This document shows positions 39,658-47,667 of a stretch of DNA of 64,000 bases, in pieces (the first letter of the stretch is position 1; every line of letters starts with the position of its first letter). The notes under the pieces are model-generated. The model was not told the DNA's origin and searched no databases. It worked only from the letters and a program-made list of their open reading frames with translations. Origin of the DNA: Pseudomonas sp. Irchel 3E13 (GTDB taxonomy: Bacteria > Pseudomonadota > Gammaproteobacteria > Pseudomonadales > Pseudomonadaceae); NCBI RefSeq assembly GCF_900187455.1, contig NZ_FYDX01000001.1:434001-498000 (forward strand), written 5' to 3'. Both the position numbers and the translations under genes were made by a program.

Positions 39658-40715
39658 GGTTTCACCCCCGGCACCGGCCACGCCGGCTGCTGCTGGGTGA
39701 TGCAGTGCACCCCGCCGCCGCCGTGGGCCAGGTGGTTGATCTGCACCGGCACCACTTCGCGCCCCGGGAATGCGGCGGCCAGTACCTGGGCGGCTTCGCG
39801 GTCGGCGTCGATACCGTAGGCCGGCATGATGATCGCGCCGTTGGCGATGTAGAAATTGGTGTACGAGGCGCAGAACACCTCGGCCTTCGGATCCACCGCG
39901 GCGCTGGCTTCGTACAGTTCGATCAGTTCGAACGAGCGGCCTTTGGCATCCCGCGCCAGTTCCAGGGCGCGGCGGTTTTCCCGCACCACTTCGGCGTACA
40001 CCGAATCCTGCTCGCGGGTCGCGTCCACCAGCAGCACGCCGGGGCGGGCAAAGGCGCAGACGCCATCGACATGACCGTCAGTCATGTCGCCAGTGACGTA
40101 CTCGGGGTCGCCCGGCAGCCAGATAGTCTTGGTGATCCCCAGCAGGCGGCTGAAGATCTCTTCCATCTCGGCCTTGCTCACCCCAGGGTTACGGTTGGGG
40201 TTGAGCAGCACCGACTCGGTGGTGATCAGGGTGCCTTCGCCATCGACATGAATGGCGCCGCCTTCGTTGGCCAGCGGCGTGCCGAAACAGTCCAGGCCGA
40301 GCGGGTTGAGCACGCGCCGGGCGAGGCTTTCGTCGAGGTCATGGGCCGACTTGCCGCCCCAGGCATTGAAGCGCCAACTGACCCCGGCCACGCCGTGTGT
40401 CGGGTGGCAGACGAAGCTTGGCCCGGAATCCCGGCACCAACTGTCGTTGACCGCGTGCTCGATCAGCTCGACGTTAGGTCCGCAGAGATCGGCGGCGCTG
40501 GCCCGGCCACTCGGATCCACCACCAGCTTCACCGGTTCGAAACGGGCAATGGCATTGGCGACCCGGGCGAAATCCGCCTGCACATCGGCCAGGGTCACAC
40601 CCCAGATGCCTTCCCACAGAGCCTGGTTGTGCGGCCAGACCATCCAGGTCGCCGCATGGGGGGCCCACTCCGCGGGCATCGTCCAGCCGCTCGTTCCAAC
40701 GCCATTGCACAGCAT
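39654..40715 (-). CDS. aguA: Agmatine deiminase
   Basis: A 353-residue cytosolic agmatine iminohydrolase producing N-carbamoylputrescine and ammonia. Family motifs: MPAEWAPHAATWMVWPHN at the start, SWCRDSGPSFV, NEGGAIHVDGEGTLI, TDGHVDGVCAF, and the catalytic Cys in HGGGGVHCITQQQP. ATG 40715 is preferred because AAGG sits eight bases upstream; a GTG at 40724 is possible. It is the first gene of a four-gene minus-strand operon and is transcribed divergently from a LysR regulator across 135 bases. Confidence 0.94.
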   Translation of the reverse strand: MLCNGVGTSGWTMPAEWAPHAATWMVWPHNQALWEGIWGVTLADVQADFARVANAIARFEPVKLVVDPSGRASAADLCGPNVELIEHAVNDSWCRDSGPSFVCHPTHGVAGVSWRFNAWGGKSAHDLDESLARRVLNPLGLDCFGTPLANEGGAIHVDGEGTLITTESVLLNPNRNPGVSKAEMEEIFSRLLGITKTIWLPGDPEYVTGDMTDGHVDGVCAFARPGVLLVDATREQDSVYAEVVRENRRALELARDAKGRSFELIELYEASAAVDPKAEVFCASYTNFYIANGAIIMPAYGIDADREAAQVLAAAFPGREVVPVQINHLAHGGGGVHCITQQQPAWPVPGVKP

Positions 40716-40850
40716 GTCTGTCACCTTTCAGTTAAGTATTTTTTATGACTGAAATCCGCTGAGTGCGGAATGGAGTTCATGCTATGGCTTCAACTACGGC
40801 GCAACAAACGATAGATTTAGCGCACAACTGATTAGCCGAGCTTATCGATA

Positions 40851-41708
40851 ATGCTGAAACACTGGCCCCCGCTGAACGCCCTGCGCGGCTTCGAAGCCGC
40901 TGCCCGCCTCGGCAGCTTCCACAAGGCCGCGGACGAACTGCACCTCACCCAGTCGGCGATCAGTCAACAGATCCGCAGCCTGGAAACCTTCCTCGAACAA
41001 CCGCTGTTCTTCCGCACCGGCCGCAGCGTCAGCCTGACCGATGCCGGCCACGACCTGCTCAGCACCACCCAGGCGCTGCTGCAGGACCTGTCGGTGGGCA
41101 TCCGCCGGCTGGAGCAATACCGCAAACCCAACCAACTGGTGGTCAACACCACCCCGGCCTTCGCCCGCCACTGGCTGCTGCCGCGCCTCGGTGACTTCCA
41201 TCGCCAGCACCCGGAAGTGGACCTGTGGCTGTTCACCACCTTCGAAGCGCCGGACATGGCCACCCAGACCATCGACCTGAGCCTGCGCGATGACCTCGAA
41301 CCGCAGGTGGAATGCAGCTATCAGCCGCTGTTCGACGACCGGCTGTATCCGGCCTGCCACCCTGACCTGATCGACCAGCCGCCCGCGCAGCGCACCACCC
41401 TGCATGGCGAGCGCAACATGGACTGGAGCCGCTGGCAGGTACTGGGCGGCGAGGATGTCGGCCAGCGCGGCAACGGCCTGAACTTCTCCGATCCGGGGTT
41501 GCTGCTGGATGCCGCCTGCGAGGGTCATGGGATCGCCCTGGTCAGCCAGTTGCTGGCGGCGCGGGCGCGGGAAAAAGGCTTGCTGCAAGCGCTGAGCGAA
41601 CGCAGCGTGGCCGGCGCGACCTGGGCGTGCCTGATTCATCAGGACAGCGAAAAAAGCGCGATGACCCGGGCGTTCAGCCAGTGGTTGAGGGAGGCGATTC
41701 AGCCCTGA
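40851..41708 (+). CDS. LysR-family regulator divergent from aguA
   Basis: A 285-residue GcvA-like LysR regulator. The HTH is at about 6-65 (LRGFEAAARLGSFHKAADEL, then LTQSAISQQIRSLETFL). A substrate-binding domain of normal size follows. Divergent placement from the agu operon is the classic LysR arrangement, so it probably regulates aguA-aguB-potF-deiminase in response to agmatine or N-carbamoylputrescine (inference). P. aeruginosa uses a TetR-type AguR for aguBA, so control appears to have been exchanged here. Its last ten bases overlap the convergent CPBP gene. Confidence 0.9.
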   Translation: MLKHWPPLNALRGFEAAARLGSFHKAADELHLTQSAISQQIRSLETFLEQPLFFRTGRSVSLTDAGHDLLSTTQALLQDLSVGIRRLEQYRKPNQLVVNTTPAFARHWLLPRLGDFHRQHPEVDLWLFTTFEAPDMATQTIDLSLRDDLEPQVECSYQPLFDDRLYPACHPDLIDQPPAQRTTLHGERNMDWSRWQVLGGEDVGQRGNGLNFSDPGLLLDAACEGHGIALVSQLLAARAREKGLLQALSERSVAGATWACLIHQDSEKSAMTRAFSQWLREAIQP

Positions 41709-42430
41709 CTCATGGGTACCGCGATCAACAGGATCGCAGTGCCGTGCGCCGCGATGGCCGCGAAGATGCCGTAGCGCATCCGCAGCAGTGCGCACAGCAG
41801 CCCCTCGATCAAGGTGAACGCAAGAATCGGCCAGCCCACTTGCGTGACGCTCAAGGCCAGGAACGCGTGGCAGGCGGCGAAAGCCACGGCGCTGCCGAGG
41901 GCGGCGCGCAGGGCGCTGGTGTGCTGCTCGAGGTGGCCTTGCAGCATCCCGCGAAACAGCACTTCTTCCAGCGCGTTGCCGCCGTAGGCCAGCACCAGCA
42001 GGCCGCCAAACCAGAGGCCGCTGACGTCGAATCCGTTGCCTTGATACAGCCGCAGCGGCAGGCCGATAGCGAGGCCGGCCAGCAGGCCGAGGAACAACCC
42101 GAGGCCAACATTGCCCCTGCGCCAGACCAACAGCGCCCACAACTCCGGCGCCACTCGCGCCAGCAAAGCGATCAGCGCCAGTGACAGCAGGCCCAGCGCG
42201 GCCAGCACCAGCGGGTTGGCGATGAAGGCGATCTGGACCTGATCCGACAGCGACCACAGGCCTTGCGGCGTCATTGCGTCGCGAAGCAGTACGAAGGTCA
42301 GCAGCAGGACAAGGATGCGCATGCCGGCCTGGTGCTTTGGCGTTAGCCAGAACCACAGGGCGCAGAGCAGGAAACCGGGCGTGAGGTAGAGCAGGTAGGC
42401 GCTGAGGCGGGAAAGTCCTTCTTCGAGCAT
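41699..42430 (-). CDS. CPBP family intramembrane metalloprotease
   Basis: A 243-residue polytopic membrane protein (about seven or eight hydrophobic helices). It carries the CPBP (Abi/CAAX protease-like) motifs: EEVLFRGMLQ with the paired Glu and Arg, and FAACHAFLAL with the metal-binding His. The family cleaves or processes prenylated peptides in some organisms; in Pseudomonas the substrate is not known. The ATG is at 42430. The long-inverted-repeat element (copy 2) lies just upstream. No functional partner is evident. Confidence 0.85.
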   Translation of the reverse strand: MLEEGLSRLSAYLLYLTPGFLLCALWFWLTPKHQAGMRILVLLLTFVLLRDAMTPQGLWSLSDQVQIAFIANPLVLAALGLLSLALIALLARVAPELWALLVWRRGNVGLGLFLGLLAGLAIGLPLRLYQGNGFDVSGLWFGGLLVLAYGGNALEEVLFRGMLQGHLEQHTSALRAALGSAVAFAACHAFLALSVTQVGWPILAFTLIEGLLCALLRMRYGIFAAIAAHGTAILLIAVPMSQG

Positions 42431-42541
42431 TGCGCGGGGGTCCGTGGGCGGCGGTGGGGTGGGCAGTTTAGATGAGGTTTGTGGGGGTTAGGAAAGGTGT
42501 TTGGGTGGGAGAGATATTGGGCAAAGACCATGAGTGCCTGT

Positions 42542-42919
42542 CAGAGGATTCGGTCATGGCCACCAGGTGCTAGTCGACAGATCTCTAGCGTCCTTGAGAT
42601 CGAGCGCCGCCCGCGCGGCGCATCGCGAGCAAGCTCGCTCCTACATTTGTTGCAACGTGCCATGGCCTATGAGAGTTAGGCCGCCAGCCCTTGGTGTTTC
42701 GCGATAGATCGCGTGGAGGCTGTTGAGGCCGACTCGATATCGCGTCGTACAAACAAGGCGGTAAACCATGGCCTGACAGACATAGGCACGTTGCAACAAA
42801 TGTAGGAGCGAGCTTGTCGGGGCGCCGAACCGTCGCGATGCGCCGCGCGGGCGGCGCTCGGTCTCAAGAACGCGAGAAACTTGTCGGCTAGCACCTGCCG
42901 GCCATGACCAGATCCTCTG
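42542..42919. repeat. Long-inverted-repeat element with REP arms, copy 2
   Basis: About 378 bases. Arms of ~120 bases (42542-42661) and ~135 bases (42785-42919) are reverse complements with scattered mismatches, around a centre homologous to that of copy 1 (20171-20524), including TGGTGTTTCGCGATAGATCG-like sequence. The right arm carries a REP core of the CGGTTCGGCGCCCCGACAAG type in place of the GAGCAAG type seen in the left arm. It lies between the upstream side of the CPBP gene and the end of the flavoprotein gene. Frames inside it encode no conserved protein. Confidence 0.85.
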
Positions 42920-42938
42920 CCAAGCGCCCTCTCTCCGA

Positions 42939-44609
42939 TCACTCCCCCCCAGCCAACGCCACCCCCGCCAAATACCCAAAGGTCATCCCCGGCCCAAGAG
43001 TGATCCCACCACTCGGGTAATACCCGCCCATGATGCTGTTCATATCATTGCCCACAGCATGCAGCCCCAGAATCACCGCACCGGCGCCATCCAGCACCCG
43101 CGCCTGTTCATCCGTCTTCAACCCGGCAAAAGTCCCAAGGCTGCCCGGCACCAGTCGCACCGCATAGAACGGCCCACTGAGCGCCCGCAACGAAGGATTG
43201 GGCAGGTTCGATGGATCACCCGAAGCACGGTTATACGCCGATTGTCCGCGGCCGAATTCAGGATCATGCCCCGCCCGCGCATGCTGGTTGAAACGCTCGA
43301 CCGTAGCCTGCAACTGCGCTGCATCGATACCGCAGCGCTGCGCCAGTTCGACAAGGTCGCGGCCTTTGACGAGGTAGCCGCAGCGCCGGTAATACCCGGT
43401 CGGAAACGGAAACGGTTTGGCCCAGCCAATGCCGAAGCGGCGCTGCGCCTGGTGGTCGCAAATCATCCAGGCCTCGGGCGCCTGTCCGGCCGGGGTGCGG
43501 GCGAACAGGTCGTTCATGAAGTCGTGGTAGCAGTCGGCTTCGTTGGTGAATCGTCGGCCATCAGCCCCCACGGCGATAAAGCCGGGCTTGCCCCGGTCGA
43601 TCAGATGCGGGAAACGTCCGGGCGGCCCTTTGCGCCGTGGCACCAGCGATACCGGTGCCCAGGCGGCGTCGTGGGCAAGGTCGTCGGCCATCAGGCCGCC
43701 CACTTGTTCGCCAAGGCGCAGGCCGTCGCCGCTGTTGCTCAAGGGCGCCGCGCAGTGATGATCATGACCAAGGCGTTGTTGCAGGCGCTGAGGGTCATGG
43801 GCGAAACCGCCACAGGCGAGAACCACGCCACGCCGCGCGCGCACCTCGCACGCCACGCCCCCACGCTGCAACACCGCCCCGCTCACCCGGCCACCCTCGC
43901 GCAGCAGGCGCAGTGCCGGGCTGTCGGTGAGCAATTGCACGTGCAGGTCCAGCGCGCTCTTCAGCAGGCGCGCCACCAGCGCATTGCCGTTGACCAGGTG
44001 CATGCCGCGCCGATAGCGCAGCAGGTCAGCGCCATGTCGCAGCAGGCGCTTGCCCACATGCCACGCGGCTTTCGCCGAACGCCGGGCATTGAAGAACGCG
44101 CTCATATCGGCGCCGCCCGCAATGCCCATGCCGAACAGGCTGACGATATCCAGCGGCGGGCGCAGCGTGTCGATCCACGCCCCGAGCGCTCGCCCATCGA
44201 ACGGCTGCGCACACAAGGAACGCCCGCCCTTCGCCGCGCCGTCACCGTCGCGCATGTCCGGCATTGTGCTGCCGGAGTAGAACTGCACGGCGGTGTGACG
44301 CTGGAAGAACTCGACCATTTCCGGGCCACGGCGCAGGTAGACCTGCTGCTGCGCGGTCAATGCTTCGCCGCGCACCTGCTCCAGCAGATAACGCTCGGCC
44401 CCCTGCTCCGCTTCAACCGTGCCTTCGGCCAGCGCCAGCGGATTGCGCGGCACCCACAACCAGCCGCCAGACCAAGCGCTGGTGCCGCCGAGCAGCGCGG
44501 TTTTTTCCGCGACGATCACTTTCAGTCCGCAGTGCGCCGCGGTAACCGCCGCCGCCAGGCCCGAAGCCCCGGAACCGATCACCAGCACGTCGCATTCAAG
44601 CTGTTGCAT
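42939..44609 (-). CDS. KstD/fumarate-reductase-like FAD-dependent dehydrogenase (1)
   Basis: A 556-residue flavoprotein of the FAD_binding_2 family, the group of 3-ketosteroid dehydrogenases and fumarate reductases. The N-terminal motif is VIGSGASGLAAAVTAAH, followed by EKTALLGGTSAWSGG. Late motifs include KGRDLVELAQRCGID and the C-terminal AVGNDMNSIMGGYYPSGGIT. It is about 40% similar by eye to the second flavoprotein at 44972-46702, so the two are paralogues. No signal peptide is visible. It is last in the minus-strand cluster (shikimate-dehydrogenase-like, FAD, NIPSNAP, FAD). Likely chemistry is alpha,beta-desaturation of a cyclic ketone or acid (inference). Confidence 0.87.
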   Translation of the reverse strand: MQQLECDVLVIGSGASGLAAAVTAAHCGLKVIVAEKTALLGGTSAWSGGWLWVPRNPLALAEGTVEAEQGAERYLLEQVRGEALTAQQQVYLRRGPEMVEFFQRHTAVQFYSGSTMPDMRDGDGAAKGGRSLCAQPFDGRALGAWIDTLRPPLDIVSLFGMGIAGGADMSAFFNARRSAKAAWHVGKRLLRHGADLLRYRRGMHLVNGNALVARLLKSALDLHVQLLTDSPALRLLREGGRVSGAVLQRGGVACEVRARRGVVLACGGFAHDPQRLQQRLGHDHHCAAPLSNSGDGLRLGEQVGGLMADDLAHDAAWAPVSLVPRRKGPPGRFPHLIDRGKPGFIAVGADGRRFTNEADCYHDFMNDLFARTPAGQAPEAWMICDHQAQRRFGIGWAKPFPFPTGYYRRCGYLVKGRDLVELAQRCGIDAAQLQATVERFNQHARAGHDPEFGRGQSAYNRASGDPSNLPNPSLRALSGPFYAVRLVPGSLGTFAGLKTDEQARVLDGAGAVILGLHAVGNDMNSIMGGYYPSGGITLGPGMTFGYLAGVALAGGE

Positions 44610-44648
44610 TGCGTATTGCCTTTGTTGAGGCGAGGCCGGCTCGCGGGG

Positions 44649-44969
44649 TCACTTCAGGGGCGAGAAACCGGTCGGGCGCATCAGCCGCGATTCCAGCTTG
44701 AGCACCGCGCCGAGTTCTTTGTTCTTGCGACCGAACTCGGCCCAGCGCGGGTCGGCGGCCATGCTGGCGCGGCGGGCGGCGCGGTCGTCGAGGCTCTCGT
44801 AGGCCCAGATGTGCACGACCTGGTTGGCCTCGCCGAATTCAGTGGTGAAGAACCCCACCAGGTTGCCCAGGTGTTCGCTCTGCACCGCCAGCGCATCGCT
44901 CTGGTACAGGGCCAGCCAGTCGGCCATACGGGTCGGGCTCAGGGTGTAGGTGCGCAGTTCGTAGTACAT
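44649..44969 (-). CDS. NIPSNAP family protein
   Basis: A 106-residue ferredoxin-like alpha/beta-barrel protein of the NIPSNAP family. It has the hallmark start MYYELRTYTL, the middle VHIWAYESLDDRAARRA and the end SRLMRPTGFSPL. Small NIPSNAP proteins are common in aromatic and terpenoid catabolic clusters; their role is usually undefined. It sits two bases after the stop of the upstream flavoprotein gene, whose partner it may be. Confidence 0.88.
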   Translation of the reverse strand: MYYELRTYTLSPTRMADWLALYQSDALAVQSEHLGNLVGFFTTEFGEANQVVHIWAYESLDDRAARRASMAADPRWAEFGRKNKELGAVLKLESRLMRPTGFSPLK

Positions 44970-44971
44970 GG

Positions 44972-46702
44972 TTATTGCTCCAGGACAGGTGAGGGAAGAG
45001 TCGCCAGCCGCTCGGCGGCATGGCAGGCAGCGAGCCAGCCGAAGGTCAGGCCGGGGCCGATGGTGATGCCGGGGCCGGGATAGGTGCCGTCCATCAGCGA
45101 GTTCATGTCGTTGCCAGCGGCATACAGGCCGGGGATCGGCGCGCCGCTGGCGTCCAGCACCCGCGCCTGGCCATCGGTGGCCAGGCCGCGGGCCGAGCCG
45201 AGGTCGCCGGTGTGCAGGCGGACCGCGTACCACGGCGCCTTGAGCAGCGGTGCGTTGCACGGGTTGGGCTGGTGGTCGGGGTCGCCCATGTAGCGGTTGT
45301 AGCTGTTGCCGCCCTTGCCGAATTCGCGGTCGAGGCCGTCGCGGGCATCACGGTTGTAGCGTTCCAGGGTGCGGCGCAGGCCTTGGGGGTCGACGCCAAT
45401 GAGCGTGGCCAACTGCTCGGCCGTGTCGGCGCGGTAGAGGTAGCCGGCGTCGATCAGCGCGCGGTTGTCCACCGGCTTTGGCCGGGCCAGGCCGAGGCCG
45501 TATTTGTTCAGGGCATCGGCATCGCAGATCAGCCAGCACGGTGTGTTGCCGGTGGCAAACATGGTCTGGACGAAGTGGTGATAGGAGTTGGATTCATTGA
45601 CGAAGCGCTCGCCGGCCCGGTTGACCGCAATCACACCGGGCTTGGCGCGATCGGTCACCAGGTGCGGAAAACGCTCGCGCACGCCGTTCTTGTGCAGCAC
45701 CTCGGAGACCGGTGCCCAGAAGAAGTTGGCGGCGAGCTTCTCGCCCGCCACCGCGCCGGCCGCCTGACCCAGGCGCAGGCCGTCGCCGACGTTGGTCTCC
45801 GGCGACATCGTCAAATGCGCTGCATCGCTGTGCGGACGCTGCGCCGCCGCATCCGGCCCCGCAGCAAAACCACCTGTGGCGCAGACCACGCCGCCACGGG
45901 ACAGCACCCGCTGCTGGCGACCGTCGCGGCTGATCACTGCACCGACCACGCTGCCGTGCTCGACGATCAGCGACTCGGTGCGGCTGTTCAGCCACACCTG
46001 CACGCCATCGGCGAACGCACTGGTCGCCAGCCGGGCGATCAGTGCGTTGCCGGTGGTCAGCCGCGTGCCGCGCGGATGACTCAGGCGGTCGATGGCGTAG
46101 CGGCCCATGAGTTTCAGGCAGTGCAACAACGAACGCGGCGAGCGGCGGAAGCTCAGGAAATGCTGGATATCGACGCGGTTGACCATCATCCCGCCGAACA
46201 GCAGCATGCCCGCCGGCGGCATCTTCAGATCCTTGAAGTGCGCGCCGAGGCGACGGCCATCGTATTCAAGCATTTCCAGAGCGCGGCCGCGGTCGGTGCC
46301 GCCCTCTTCGTCGGGGTAGTAATCCGGCGACAGCGGGCGCAGCGCGTACTTGAGTTCGGTATGGGCTTCGAGCCAGCGCAGCGCTTCATGGCCGTGACGG
46401 ATATAGGCGTCCACCAGCGCGGCGTTGTAGCCGGGGCCGATGGTTTTTTGCAGGTAGCGGCGCATGGCTTCCGGGCTGTCTTCGATGCCCGCGGCGCGGG
46501 CCTGGTCGGTGCCGTGCAGCCACACCGCGCCACCGGAAATCGCCGAGGTGCCGCCGAACTGCGCGGCCTTTTCCACCAGCACGACCTTCAGGCCCTTGCG
46601 TGCGGCAGTCGCGGCGGCGGCGAAACCGGCGGCGCCACTGCCGAGCACGATCAGGTCGACAAGCGCATCGCCGTCAGCGGGAAAACGGGTTGCCGTATTC
46701 AT
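44972..46702 (-). CDS. KstD/fumarate-reductase-like FAD-dependent dehydrogenase (2)
   Basis: A 576-residue FAD_binding_2 flavoprotein, paralogous to 42939-44609. Motifs: IVLGSGAAGFAAAATAARKG, VEKAAQFGGTSAISGGAVWL, VVCATGGFAAG and AAGNDMNSLMDGTYPGPGITIG at the C-terminus, residues about 535-556. ATG 46702 gives the normal N-terminus; the 5-prime extension in the same frame is a shadow of the dehydrogenase gene before it. It starts ten bases after that gene. Two such enzymes side by side suggest successive desaturations of one ring (inference). Confidence 0.88.
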   Translation of the reverse strand: MNTATRFPADGDALVDLIVLGSGAAGFAAAATAARKGLKVVLVEKAAQFGGTSAISGGAVWLHGTDQARAAGIEDSPEAMRRYLQKTIGPGYNAALVDAYIRHGHEALRWLEAHTELKYALRPLSPDYYPDEEGGTDRGRALEMLEYDGRRLGAHFKDLKMPPAGMLLFGGMMVNRVDIQHFLSFRRSPRSLLHCLKLMGRYAIDRLSHPRGTRLTTGNALIARLATSAFADGVQVWLNSRTESLIVEHGSVVGAVISRDGRQQRVLSRGGVVCATGGFAAGPDAAAQRPHSDAAHLTMSPETNVGDGLRLGQAAGAVAGEKLAANFFWAPVSEVLHKNGVRERFPHLVTDRAKPGVIAVNRAGERFVNESNSYHHFVQTMFATGNTPCWLICDADALNKYGLGLARPKPVDNRALIDAGYLYRADTAEQLATLIGVDPQGLRRTLERYNRDARDGLDREFGKGGNSYNRYMGDPDHQPNPCNAPLLKAPWYAVRLHTGDLGSARGLATDGQARVLDASGAPIPGLYAAGNDMNSLMDGTYPGPGITIGPGLTFGWLAACHAAERLATLPSPVLEQ

Positions 46703-46712
46703 CGCCCGCCCC

Positions 46713-47522
46713 TCACAACTGCAAGGGCGTGACGCCCATGAAATGGCCGAGATTGCCGAGCTGGGCGAAGGCCATCTGCGGCCCGGTCTGGATGCGGCAA
46801 CCGCGTGCGCGGGCGGCGGCCAGCAACGGCGTGATTTCCGGCGAAGTGACCACGTCGGCGACCAGGGTCGAGGCCTGCAGCCCGTCCAGTTGCGCCGCGG
46901 GCAACGGCAGTTCATCGGTGCCGCCCATGCCGGCCGGGGTGGCGTTGACCAACAGGTCGAAGCCGGCGAGCGTGTCGTAACCGATGTCGATGCGGACCTC
47001 GCCGAACGCCTTGCGCAGCAGCGCGGCCAGCGTCTCGCAGCGCGACAGGCTGGCATCGCTGAGCACCAATGATGCCACCCCGGCCTGGCACAGCGACCAG
47101 GCGATGGCGCTGCCGACACCCCCGGCACCGATCACCAGCGCCCGCTTGCCGCGGGCCTGGAAACCGTTGAGGCAGGCGGCGTTGAGAAAGCCCTCGCCAT
47201 CGACGTTGTCGCCCAACAGACGCCCATCGGCCTGGCGACGGATGACGTTCACCGAGCCCAGCGCGCCGGCGCGCTCGCTGACCTCATCGAGACGCCCGGC
47301 CAGCACCTGCTTGTACGGCACGGTCACCACCACGCCGCGCAGGTTCTGCCAGCCGCGCAGGGTGTCGATAAAGGCGTCGAGGGCGTCCTCGCGGATATCG
47401 ATGGGCAGCATCGCCAGGTTCCGGCTGTTGTCCTGGAACCAGCGGTTGAAGTTTTCCGGGGATTTGACCTGGGTGATGGGCGACCCGACGATCGCCACCA
47501 GTTCCGTGGATCCGTGCAGCAT
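46713..47522 (-). CDS. Shikimate/quinate dehydrogenase-family protein
   Basis: A 269-residue AroE paralogue. Substrate motif GSPITQVKSPENFN, catalytic Lys in VVTVPYKQV, an Asp/Asn pair in GDNVDGEGF, and the NADP-binding loop VIGAGGVGSAIAWSL are all present. ATG 47522 has GGAGG upstream; the longer frame runs into the divergent promoter. Its place in a catabolic operon, with an IclR regulator, suggests a role in oxidising a hydroaromatic acid rather than aromatic amino-acid synthesis (inference). First gene of the minus-strand cluster. Confidence 0.9.
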   Translation of the reverse strand: MLHGSTELVAIVGSPITQVKSPENFNRWFQDNSRNLAMLPIDIREDALDAFIDTLRGWQNLRGVVVTVPYKQVLAGRLDEVSERAGALGSVNVIRRQADGRLLGDNVDGEGFLNAACLNGFQARGKRALVIGAGGVGSAIAWSLCQAGVASLVLSDASLSRCETLAALLRKAFGEVRIDIGYDTLAGFDLLVNATPAGMGGTDELPLPAAQLDGLQASTLVADVVTSPEITPLLAAARARGCRIQTGPQMAFAQLGNLGHFMGVTPLQL

Positions 47523-47625
47523 GCTGACCTCCAGAGGGTCCGTTTTGTTGTGCGCCAAGGGTGCGTCCTGGCGCCGCACCGGCCAATCGCGGCGATCGGC
47601 TTTCTGGTTGTTATTCGCAGCGTGA

Positions 47626-47640
47626 CTGCGATAATCGCAC
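47626..47640. promoter_or_regulatory. Palindromic IclR-type operator (PcaR-like)
   Basis: TGCGATAATCGCA (47627-47639) is a perfect 13-base palindrome in the 145-base divergent region between the shikimate-dehydrogenase-like and IclR genes. The 15-mer CTGCGATAATCGCAC differs at only two positions from the PcaR box GTTCGATAATCGCAC as I recall it for P. putida. PcaR is an IclR-family activator of protocatechuate catabolism. Confidence 0.7.
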
Positions 47641-47667
47641 TCTTCGTCGATATTCCCCGGAATCGCC

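Noticed and set aside
46703..47128. N-terminal extension of the second flavoprotein
   Set aside because: It overlaps the shikimate-dehydrogenase-like gene in another frame; the FAD motif lies at the normal distance from ATG 46702.
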